Shown piece after piece: positions 35,672-45,469 of a DNA stretch of 64,000 bases. The stretch lies in assembly GCA_001687465.1 (NCBI GenBank), contig LVLI01000094.1, forward strand, positions 81,724 to 145,723, written 5' to 3'. Positions within the stretch are counted from its first letter, which is position 1. Every line of letters begins with the position of its first letter. This DNA is from Halocafeteria seosinensis (Eukaryota > Sar > Bigyra > Bicosoecida). The notes beneath the pieces are model-generated. The model saw nothing but the letters and a program-made list of their open reading frames with translations. It ran no database searches and had not been told where the DNA came from. The translations under genes were made by a program, and so were the position numbers.

Positions 35672-36479
35672 AGTTTGACCCGACTGTGATCCCTAGGCAC
35701 TACAGTTTCAACCTCGTTATCAACACTGGGAACATGGGGCAACTAGAGCAGGATCGGGTGCCCGTTGACCAGGGGACGGTCGGGGGCAGGCGCGAGCGAA
35801 CTTGGGGCAACCGTTTCGCATGCCAATCCCGAAGGTACATACACCCTTTCCGGAGTCAAACAATGGAGCTCGGATCGACATTGGTTGGCACTACTGGCTC
35901 TGTGGACTCTACATCCGCGTCACAGAGACAGAGCGAGTGCCAACAAGAATGGAGCGAATATCTTGGCAAACTCTCAAAAAACCGAGCTCCTAGCAAACTT
36001 ACACTTGAGAAGACTTCTTCATTCATTCGACTAGGATGTGATTCAGCACAGAACAGAGAACTATAGTTACAGAATTCTTCCCACTTGGAAGAGTCAATAA
36101 ACAACACTGAGTAGGCTTGTGCATGCATGCTCGCCGTTCCTACTTGTATGCGATCGCCGTGCCTTGTTGCTAGAGGTCCGGGACTGGACCGGACCAACGG
36201 GAGCATGGTACGGTTGAACTTCAACTTGGCGCCTTTCTTGAAGCCTAGGTATGTATAGCATAGTGCTCTATACAGTGATACAGCATATGATATAGTTGTT
36301 AGACTCGGTGCGTAAGACTGACGAGATAAAGTGTTCGTTTCCGACAATTGTAGAAACAGAGAGAGAGACATGAGTGGCCAATTCCAGTGCAGAGGATATC
36401 GGAAGTGGTACGTGCACATTATACACTGTAATGACCCCATGATCAAAGGCTGTACAGCAATTGATCCGATCCAGGTGCG
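35672..36479. other. Divergent intergenic region with overlapping open frames
   Basis: About 800 nt between the P4-ATPase start and the small gene at 36480. Frames of 85-190 codons are open on both strands (35765-36034 plus, 35856-36440 minus). None reads convincingly as a known domain or chains with good splice sites. Confidence 0.35.
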
Positions 36480-37085
36480 ATGCGAGGTGCGAACGCAAGA
36501 ATCCAGGCCCTATCACTGATTATCCGGAAATGGGCTATTACTGCAGCGTGCATCAGTACCAAGCCCCTGAACAAGATGCCAAAGGACGTTATAAAGCACC
36601 CCAAGAGTACCTTCCCTTTCTTAGACGTCAAACCAGTTTCCGATGCAAAGAAGATGCCATCACTTCGAGGTTGCTAGACTATGTATGTTTTTAGTGGATT
36701 GTATGGTATGCCGTATCAATGCTTGGGAACTACTAGATTCGTCGCAGCGGTCCAACACACAAACAGCGCATATCCGAATGTTGGATGAAAAGGAGCTGCT
36801 AAACTATCTTGAAAACCAGGAAGGGATGGACGCCACAACTGTAAGTAGGAGGCCAATCCTCACTCAGTGCTCACTCGGAGGACATGTGCATGAGCTTTGT
36901 TTTGTTCAGGCCCGTGAAACTTTTCAAGAGATGCTTTCCCAAGGAAACCTTAAGAGAATTGATGTACGTTGGATTTTCAGCAAATGCATTGTCATCAGTC
37001 CTCACTCTCTTATTTGTATATTCTATTTCAGATGCACACATCCGATAGAGGATCAAGACCGAAGTATCAGATAATGGGCTCCTGA
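36480..37085 (+). CDS. Small basic protein, about 133 aa, unknown
   Basis: Four exons: 36480-36669, 36737-36840, 36910-36963 and 37032-37085, phases consistent. The N-terminus (MRGANARIQALSLIIRKWA) is basic and amphipathic with no acidic residues, compatible with mitochondrial import. Then come a Lys-rich stretch and a helical segment (MLDEKELLNYLENQEGMDATT, ARETFQEMLSQGNLKRID). The first intron uses a weak GTTGCT donor; an alternative first exon in another frame from the ATG at 36638-36643 region cannot be excluded. Exons 2-4 are better supported. No family is recognised. Confidence 0.5.
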
Positions 37086-37102
37086 AGTCCAGAAACAGGA
37101 TA

Positions 37103-40100
37103 CTACGCTGGAGTCTTCTTCACAGATTGCATCTGGTTATATTGGGCAAACTGCTTGTCTTTGGGGTCACCCCTCTCTTTATTGGTTTCATCATCTGCGA
37201 GCCTCTTGATGCGATCTGTTGTGAAATGGAAAACTTGTCCGGTGACTACCGCTGCTGAACGAAAGTGAAACAAAGCCGCTGCGACGTACCAGGCTTCACG
37301 TGAATGGGAACCTTGTCGTTCTCGTTCACACTACCATTCCGTGCATAGTTTTCGTCCATGTCAGTGAGATAGCAAATCAAACTGCAAGGCACGCAAAGAG
37401 TCTTCAATTCAGAAAGGAAGCCGCCTTGGAGCTCTTGGCTACGTACATGGAATCAACAGCAACATCGAAGACAGCGAAGAACGCCGTGGCGACGACGTAC
37501 GCAAAAAGCCAGGTGATTATAGCTGTCATCCAGACGGATGAAACTTCCTCGGAACCCCCTTCTTTAAACCTATCGAGATTGTCGACTATACCGAAGCTCA
37601 GAAACGCGCACGCTGTTGCTACGAAGATTTTTCCTATCCTCATTAGGGCCTCAGCCAGGAACCCTACGACCGCGATGTGACGGAAATATGCCACAATCAA
37701 TTGGATCGTCTTCTTCCCAGCTACACAGAACGACACACCCTTCATAGCAATGAACACGAAAGCTTTCCTAGTAATTATTTTGAGACATTTTTCGAAGCAC
37801 CAGAGCAAGCATTGAACCATGGAAAATAGTGCCTTTATCGCGCGGTTATTCTTCTGGACATTGCGCGTTCTACGTTCCAAATAGTACATCATCGCTCGAA
37901 TCATCTTTACAACAGCGATCAAGAAGGAACCAAAAGCAATAGAGCCCATGTGGTATTTCGCAACTCTCCTGTGTTTTTGAGAGGAAAGCGGTACACATAA
38001 ATTACGAAAGAGCGCGGCCAGTCCCCAAAACCTTACATGGTGGCTGACCAAATGGAATGTTTAGGTTGCTGGTAGACGTTCAAGTCAGGAATCTCGCTCT
38101 CGTTCTTCGACCAATACCAACCACAGATTACACCGGAAATCTGCGCAATGCTCACGATGTCACGGCAAGTTCGATGTTGGCACATGAACGCTTTCTGGGG
38201 AACGTACCGCCGTTGTTGCACAGCCAAGCAAGAACTCCGAAGTCCAGAAGAAACCAAACAGATGATACACAAGTAAGTAGCGGGTGATGTCCTTTTCCTC
38301 CACGATATTGAAGATGTTACTAGCGTCAGATGCGTTAAACGGGAGGGAAGCGTTCTCTCCTGCAATTGCCTTAGCGCTTTCTTCGATCTTGTCCGTAAAG
38401 TCCTTGGTAGTGATTTCCCCTGCGACAGCGGTTCGACCAGGTGGACAAAATTATTAACTTGGGAGGCATCGTCTGCAATTGAGCTTACCGGCAGTCATCA
38501 GTGACGCGGTAACAAAGATCCACCAACACATGAATACACCGACAGCGACTACTGTAGTCAAGGGAAACAACGAGAGCAGCGAATGGGACTTGAGTGCATC
38601 AGCCCCAAGTTTTAAAACTGCAAGATTCATATGTCGTTCCGTCTAGGTCTGATGTTGACGACGCAAACACCGGAATCCTCTTACCATTGATTGCTATACG
38701 AATGCTCTTGCGGAGAAAAAGGATGACTGCAAATGTTATCACGGTGACTCCAGTCATAACGTACGCCAAGATTTTGTAAGCCTTTTCGTTAGAATCTTCG
38801 TCCTCTAAGGATTGTTCCTCCTCTGTTGTTGAAGACTCANCTTCGAAGAACTCGTCAGAACCAGGAACATCCGCCGGATCCACCACGCCCCCTTTCCAGT
38901 ACAAAAAAGTTGTTATAGCAATTAAAAGGATCATAATAAGCGCCAAAGTTCCCCAAACTATAAATCCAGTAAAGTATTTTAGAAAATATAACCACACTAA
39001 CCCCAGGATAATTCCTCCGCCGACTGCTGAGAGGACTATTACCCACCAGGTATTGGCAAGGTCACTGCATGCGAAGCCAGAAGCGGTGGACAATTCCTTC
39101 ACTTAGGGAATCGAAAGTATTAAATGCTCACCCAAAATACCTTCCCCAGAGTTGCTGCAAGGAATTTAGTTTCTTGAACAAGAGATTCTCCTGTGCTGGC
39201 CGTTCGACAGTTGTGTCCCGGTTTTCTCTCAAGATCACACACTCGGGATCGTCTGGGTCTTCGACGCTTTCCGGAAAGATACAAACTGATTGTGAGTCAG
39301 TGTCAACTTTCACCAACGGCACGCAACGAAATAAAACTGCAGGACAGTGAAAATTCAAAACTCAGCAAAGGCAACCATGTGAAAACGGAAACATCATTAT
39401 GCGTACTAGTGGAGGTCGTAATGGGAGTAACCCAGCAGTTTTCCTTCACCAGGTTACAATTGATGGATGATGGGTCACTAGTCGAATTTCCGTCAAGGCA
39501 GCGAAACTTGTTCTCCTGATTGTAATTTTCATTCTCGTCCTCTTTCGGTACCTCTTCGTTACAGACGACGTCGAATTGCTTTGGGCATTGGCTAACGCAC
39601 ACCTGCGGAGAAATTCCAATTACAACTGCAGCGGCGGCTGCGAACCTAGTGAAAACTGTCTTACGTACCCCGTAAAATTGAAAGTCCGCGGGAGAGTCGA
39701 CGTTATGGTTGATCAGCATGTCCTGGTTTGGTCGAGGGAATGCAGTGAATTTGCGGTCTTTTACCGACTCATCCACTCCGCAAGTTTTACCGCGATAATC
39801 CGTGCCAAAGACTGTAGCGTGGTAGTTTTGCCGATAACGGTTATCAAACTTCACCATCAGCATTTACTCTTCTTCTTAGATACTGGTACATACTTAAGCG
39901 CTCTGGCTCTCCCTCCTCTAAGGCAATGGAGCCGATCACAATCATTCCTATCCAAAAGAGCAGAAAAACGAGGCAAAACGCTACATCGCGCACCTTTCTA
40001 TCTTTGTCCGGGACCATGCCTGCAGGTAACCGATATCATCGGCCAGTAAAATGCGATTTACTCCTCCCACGAGTGAGATATCGAAAACGTAGTGTTGATA

Positions 40101-40163
40101 TTTACCATATTTCAGCTCTATTTCGGCATTCGTGACCGTTTTTTTCTCCCCACAGCAACCCAT
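37103..40163 (-). CDS. Choline-transporter-like protein (SLC44/CTL family)
   Basis: A polytopic transporter of the CTL family, linked to choline or ethanolamine movement across plasma or mitochondrial membranes. Twelve exons on the minus strand: 40106-40163, 39894-40019, 39669-39811, 39407-39602, 39132-39336, 38685-39064, 38489-38617, 38208-38419, 38037-38140, 37447-37968, 37290-37381 and 37103-37251; about 771 residues. It starts MGCCGEKK (possible myristoylation and palmitoylation), then KVRDVAFCLVFLLFWIGMIVIG, a large Cys-rich loop (VCVSQCPKQFDVVCNEE, FRCVPL), and the family signature YHMGSIAFGSFLIAVVKMIRAMMYYLERR. The end is VDSILICYLTDMDENYARNGS and a charged tail. The last intron is only 38 nt (or 35 with the adjacent CAG). 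One ambiguous base at 38840 leaves one residue unknown. Confidence 0.94.
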
Positions 40164-40191
40164 GGTTTCGTCCTTCAAATGCAACCAAGGT

Positions 40192-41059
40192 TCAAATCTC
40201 TATACCGTGTGAGTGTGCAAGTACCACGCAAAACCAGAGGATGTCGCTAACGATAGCTAGAGCCTTGAGTGCTGGCGATCGGCAACAGCGAAGGATAACG
40301 CTGCTATTGTAGGAGTGAGCAGCTGCGAGCAACTTCAAGCAGAACTTCAACCAGAAGACGCGGTGGTTGAAAGCTTTGGAGTAAGCCTTCCGCCTTATGG
40401 AAGTCCCACACCACCGAGTACAATAGAGTGGTATTCTGCGCCTCTTTGGTATAGATGAAGTAGCTGTGTTCCTGAAGCCTCCTGGCCATATTTTCGTAAC
40501 ACACTCAGTCAGTACAAGCAATGCAGCTATCTGTGTCAAATTCACTGAAGCTGGCCCGCATTCCATACAGCACGTCGCTTCTGGTCCCATGTTTACCCTA
40601 GCATTCATGGCATGAGGCTTCGGAACCTGACCAACGCTTCGCGCAAAGAGGTACTTCCAAGAGCTACAACCTAGAAGCTGTGCTGATAGTGCTGTCTCCA
40701 CGTGTCCTGTCGTTGCTTGTAGCTCTGCCAAATGAAATCAAGTGAGAACCCGCCAGGAAAAAATACATTTGTTTCACTATATCAGCCGCATCTTAGTGTT
40801 TGAGTAAGGGTTGCGGATGAAGCCCAGCATCCATCCATTGCGTCCCACTGTTCCGCAAGCACACAAAAACCTTTACACATCGGTCATTTCGTCCGCTTGT
40901 GCAGTCGATCTCAGGCTTATCAAAAGATCTGCGTATGTTTTTCCATGTGGAATGTTCCATCCAATAAAAACATGGATTTCTGGTAGACCCGAACTCTTCT
41001 TCAGGAAGCCGTCTTTGTGAAGCTACAGACCGAGAGTCGTAAGCAGGCTGATAGTTCAT
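40192..41059 (-). CDS. Unresolved multi-exon small gene
   Basis: Open, protein-like stretches lie on the minus strand but I could not join them uniquely. They include an ATG frame from 41059 (MNYQPAYDSRSVASQRR..), an exon about 40594-40727 ending at a GTAAAC donor, and an exon from 40528 that is open in two frames. One of these ends with a hydrophobic helix (ALKALAIVSDILWFCVVLAHSH, stop at 40192); the other reads MARRLQEHSYFIYTKEAQNTTLLYSVVWDFHKAEG. A missed intron probably switches frame. It ends 28 nt before the CTL start. A small membrane protein is likely; no family is named. Confidence 0.3.
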
Positions 41060-41132
41060 CTACTGAGACTGAAACGATTGCTTTCTGGATCTATTTCCCC
41101 CCCTTTGGAACAGATGAATTAACGCATATGCG

Positions 41133-42577
41133 ATGAGTACAGGCGACTCAATTGGTGCCTGGGGTGATCTCTGCGAGGAAGAGGTGGAGGAGAATGAAGA
41201 CGACCGAGTGACGGAAGAAGACAGTCAAAGGAAGGAAGGAGACAAGGAGGATTGGAGGAACTTGCGGCCATCAAAGGCGAGTACATCTACTGTGAGTAGG
41301 CCACCGGAAGGTACGTCCTGTACGACCGCAGATGCGCAACACTCGTCTGAGTCCCAGCAGGGCCACCGAGACGACGACGACGGCTCAGCCAGAGCCACGG
41401 AGGATGGGGACATAGATAAGGATGTAGTGGTTGTGGAAAATGTTCCTTCCGACAAAAGGGGGAGTAACTTCAAGCAGGAAGTATTCAGAGTTATTGAGGA
41501 CGACGTCAACGGATCGACGGTGTCTATCGTCTGGCACTCAGTAGACATCGCCGTCATCATTGTACCAACATCCAACATAGGCGAACGTGTACTCGAGGGT
41601 CTGAAGAAAAATGGCTATAAAGATGTTAGCTATTATTTTGCACGAGATAGTTTGCCGCCCCCCAAAAGTGAAAGTAAGATTTCTGCTGTGCCGGGCTCCT
41701 GTGCCATGTTATACCACCACCTTCGTAATGATGCAGAGGAAGCGAAGAATACTTCCCAACGAAGCAAGGGTCCTTCGCAACGCCTCCTTATGGGCGCGCT
41801 CGGAGGAAGACGGGCGCTAGGTAGAACTGCCAACGAGAATACACGGAGGGCTGTTCAGGTTGCGCGGAGTGATATCCGCATTGCTTTGAAACAAAGCGAT
41901 GATGTCGATACCTTAACTCAAAACTTCGCAGAGATATCCATTTCTACGCCAAACTCCCCGGATTTGAAAAGATCCACAAATACAGACACGGATGCAGGAG
42001 TCTCTGCAACTTGCGCGTTGAGGGAATACTCGTCTACTACGAGTGCGTCGGGCAGCACGCATTCCTCGAAAACTCCGGCCTCATCCTCCATCGAGTCGGG
42101 AGAGCACGATGTGCTCTTAATTGAAAGTGTTCCTTCTGACAAGGCGGGCAAAAATTTGGAATCTCATCTCTTGAAGAAAGATCCAACTGCCGAAGGACGT
42201 TTTACGATCGTCTGGCACTCTGTAGATGTTGCTGCTTTAGTAACCGATAGTAACGCTTTAGGTGAGAGACTACACAGCAAGCTGAAAGCAGAGGAATTCA
42301 ATGTTCGCTATTTTTCCTCTTCAGAGCAGCTCCCTGTTCCGAAGACACAAAGTACGTTCCCTTGTATTTTGCCTCATCGTGTTCCCGAAAGACTTCCTGT
42401 TCTTGCAATACTCTTGGTGCAGCTGAAGCTAAAACACGAACACCGCAGAAAAAGGACCCGGCGCGAAGGATGCTGATGGGAGCACTTGGTGGCAAGAGGA
42501 GTTTAGCAAAATCAGCTAGTGAGACTACTAAACGATCTATCCAACTGGCTAGAAATGAACTCAAGCACAATAAGTAA
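41133..42577 (+). CDS. Protein with two tandem copies of an unfamiliar VPSDK-WHSVD domain
   Basis: Exons 41133-41673, 41737-42351 and 42423-42577 give 436 residues. An acidic N-terminus is followed by two homologous units. Unit 1: VVVENVPSDKRGSNFK..STVSIVWHSVDIAVIIV..NIGERVLEGL..VSYYFARDSLPPPKS, then RLLMGALGGRRALGRTANENTRRAVQVARSDI. Unit 2: VLLIESVPSDKAGKNLE..RFTIVWHSVDVAALVT..ALGERLHSKL..VRYFSSSEQLPVPKT, then RMLMGALGGKRSLAKSASETTKRSIQLARNEL. Both units contain a phase-1 intron at the same place, just after the PKSE/PKTQ motif, so the duplication included the intron. The fold looks alpha/beta; an RNA-binding or signalling role is only a guess. The first intron (63 nt) is in frame and stop-free, so the unspliced form would also be open. 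Confidence 0.8.
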
Positions 42578-42667
42578 CAAGAGTATTCAAAGGGTGTATT
42601 TTGGTTTTAACATCTATCCAATAATGTTGGAATGCGGGGTCCATTCCTGCTTCTTCGCTACTTCAGC

Positions 42668-43170
42668 CTATTTCTTGCGAGCTTGCACTTCCTTAGCGGC
42701 AGCCTTGGTAGCACGGTTGGTTCTTCTGGAGGGACGTACTGTGCGGCGATGCTTCTTAAGCTGCACAATATCAACAGATGGCATGCTTAACGGACCACAT
42801 GAAAGTATCAATATTCTGCATGCTTACATCTTCGAGACTGGCCCCTACAATGGGACGAGCACCCTTCTGAGCGCGGCGAGTTCGGCGTCTCAATTGGGTA
42901 GTATCCTGCATTAGACAAGAAACGAAGCTATGGGGAAAACAGTCCCAATTTTATGTCAATCCGCGAAACACATACAGAAAGCTTCTTGTTGTGGCGACGC
43001 CATGCCAAAGTCCACGTCAATTTAGCTGGTTTCTTCTTTTGATGATATAGACTTTCCATCTTGGAGTTGAGGAAGACCACCAGTTGGCCATCTCTGCGCA
43101 CGAACCGAGATCCATGACCAGGATAGATTCGGTACTCGCTGAACGAGCAGGTATTTGTCTTAATAACCAT
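42668..43170 (-). CDS. RPL24: 60S ribosomal protein L24 (eL24)
   Basis: Structural protein of the large cytosolic ribosomal subunit that forms a bridge to the small subunit. Exons on the minus strand are 42976-43170, 42828-42905 and 42668-42760; 121 residues. The L24e domain is clear: CSFSEYRIYPGHGSRFVRRDGQ, FLNSKMESLYHQKKKPAKLTWTLAWRRHNKK, then RRRTRRAQKGARPIVGASLED and a basic tail. The CxxC-type zinc-ribbon cysteines are reduced to the single CSF cysteine, as in other eukaryotic L24. The ATG at 43170 follows an acceptor-like TTTACAG, so a 5' UTR intron is likely. The tail is shorter than the human one. Confidence 0.94.
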
Positions 43171-43199
43171 TTTCCTCCTGTAAATCAGCAAATAAATCG

Positions 43200-43530
43200 T
43201 TAACAGTGATGTATACAGTCAATAACCCAAGGCTCGGGTGAGCCTGTAGGAGCACCATGCCCTCGATCGTCCGGTCCCCCCATGCGTTCCCCTTCTGACG
43301 CCCCCTGGGGCTTTTTGTGAGTCTCAGGCGCCGCCTCTCCAAGCAACTCGTATAGTTTGCAGGACCATTCCTTGTTCCTCAACCACCCATAAGAGGAATT
43401 ACGGTGCAGCATAAGAGCGACAAGTATAATAGTGCTCAATGCCAACCAAAAAGCACCAGCAAAGCTGGAGCCAGCCGAAAAGGGCTCCACGAGCCCCCAA
43501 AAGATAAGTGCAGCTAGAATGTCTCTTACT
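43200..43530 (-). CDS. Possible C-terminal exon of a small single-pass membrane protein
   Basis: The open frame contains RDILAALIFWGLVEPFSAG and a hydrophobic helix (FAGAFWLALSTIILVALML), then a polar tail ending at the stop at 43200, 30 nt before the RPL24 start. No ATG lies in the frame, so upstream exons would be needed in 43550-44375, where another hydrophobic stretch is open. It may be chance or a separate gene. Confidence 0.28.
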
Positions 43531-44375
43531 TTCTTTTTGGCTCCTTAACTCCAAAAAAGAAAAACTCGTACTCCTTCTATGGACACCCGCCAAAGAGCAT
43601 ACAAGTCACTGTATTGAATAGAGTGGGCGACAATGCATGGCGGACGGAGTCTGTGACGACCCGGGCTGAAAGCCCGGCCGGGCCCTCCAGTGGCGACTGC
43701 AGTAGCTGGTGGAACCACGGTGCAAGATTTTGATGTGTTCGTTTTGAGGAGCGAAAGCTACAAGTTGTATGACCATGGATGCGGGAAAAGCGAACAAGAC
43801 AAAGAACTTCGAAAGGAGAGGCCAACACATCAAGTCCCTCGGAGATCGCAAGTGGCAGGAGAAAGCGGTCTCGTTTGGCTTCTGTGTCCACTCAAGACGA
43901 GACTGAGACCTCAGGCACATCTGAGGTCGATGTTATTAGTGCTTGCATTACCTGAAAGAATGTGTTTTGGCTGTATTTTGCATAGGTACATATAGGATGT
44001 ATGACTAAAAGAAAGTATACCAGAGGACGGCGCAAGGGGTCGTTAGCAGCAGTTTGCAGGGAGTCCCGTACACTAGAGTACCCATGTGCAAGGGGATGCA
44101 TAGTGTATCAATTCTGGTTGTTTCTTTCCAACTAGAGGCGTCTTGCATCGGCCCATACCGGTATTGATGATCAATCACAACGATACAAAACTACATTGCC
44201 ACCATAAGACATTACAGATCGGATGCAGCAGGAACTGCACCGTGACAAGTTTTCTCGTTCCCACCATTCCGCATTCCCAGCAACGGTCGTAGCGTATCAA
44301 CCACATCGCACTGAATGGAAAGCGAGAGATGGTCGGGGAGAAACTGCTCTCTTGTGCTGCGCCAATTGTAGCAGC
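43531..44375. other. Unresolved spacer between RLP24 and RPL24
   Basis: Overlapping short open frames on both strands and one GC-rich hairpin (43661-43677). No gene could be chained. Confidence 0.35.
43661..43677. other. Hairpin CCGGGC-N5-GCCCGG, copy 1
   Basis: CCGGGC TGAAA GCCCGG, with T and A extending the stem by one pair. Same arms and loop length as at 52018 and 54594. Confidence 0.7.
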
Positions 44376-45063
44376 TCAATCCATAGAGACGTCGGTCTGC
44401 TTCTTTGTGTTCTTCTTTTTTGACCCAGTGGATTTCTTGATGGTTTGGGGTTTCTCTTCTGTCTTCTTCTCTTTCTGTTCTGCCACTTTATTTTCCACTT
44501 CTTTGCGTTCCGCCGGTGTAATCAACTTCATTGACTTCTCCACCTCAATCGCATCCTGTTTCTTCTCGAGGTTCTTCTTTCCAGCCATCCGTTTGGACCA
44601 GAATCTCTCCTCTCTCTTCTTCTGTATATTTTCCACCTGTTTAATTGCCCGGATTGTGTTACCCACAAGTTGCCTGTCATATCTAACAGGCCTGTTACGC
44701 CTCTTCTCGAACTCGAATGTAGCATCCTGCGTACCAGGGAGAATTGCGTCCTGGAATGACCCAACACAAAGCATTCACTGTGACATACCACCGCCATTTC
44801 CTTCCCATGTGTTTTACGGAAGGCTTTCGTCCATCGTACTTTTCTCGGATTTCGCTTCTTCTGAAATGCTTTATGACATTTGGGACGGCAAAAGTTGAAC
44901 ACCTGACAAGGGATAAGCAATGTAGTCAATGTGGTCCAAAGAAGCAGGTATTCCAAACCTAACGCATTCCAGCCAATCTTACCTTTGCATCGTTTCTGAC
45001 AAAGCACATGCCATGTCCTGGATAGACAGGACTGGAGCAGAAATAACACTTTTCAATCCTCAT
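44376..45063 (-). CDS. RLP24: Ribosome biogenesis factor RLP24 (RSL24D1)
   Basis: Placeholder for L24 in pre-60S particles; it recruits the AAA-ATPase Drg1 and leaves in the cytoplasm, where RPL24 replaces it. Exons on the minus strand are 44983-45063, 44789-44902 and 44376-44726; 181 residues. The N-terminus [55 protein letters not shown] keeps all four zinc-ribbon cysteines and the RKVRWTKA signature that separates RLP24 from L24. [17 protein letters not shown] and a Lys/Glu-rich C-terminal tail follow. It lies about 1.2 kb from its paralogue RPL24 on the same strand. Confidence 0.95.
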
Positions 45064-45469
45064 TTTCCCCCGGGTGCCCGTCGGTTGTTCAAGGTATACC
45101 TGTGTTTTGCGTCTGTTTACACGCTCCTCCGGTAAACAAGCAAGCTCAACATAAACAAAACCACCTTCTCTTTCTCTACCATCAACAATGATATAGGTGG
45201 TCGGAGAAGTACTTTAATAGTGATCAAACAATGGACGGGAGTCAGTAATACTCGGTATCGCACGCAACTTCAACTTCGACGCTGCTGGAGCTCCCAATCC
45301 GAGGCAGGGGTGTTCATGCGACGATGGTTCGGTATGTTTGCTTTACTGACAGAGTCATTGTACTTGTGGCAAATAATAGGATGCTTGTGGACACGGGTCA
45401 CATCTAGCCACGTACTGCGTGGTCACAAGGAAGAAGTCGGGTTGTTGTACATTATTCTCCCACACGTAT
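45064..45469. other. Intergenic, 406 nt
   Basis: Upstream region of RLP24 and 3' flank of the zinc-finger gene. No gene is seen. Confidence 0.5.

Noticed and set aside
44223..44898. Phe/Ser-rich frame on the plus strand opposite RLP24
   Set aside because: Antisense shadow of the Lys/Glu-rich RLP24 tail.
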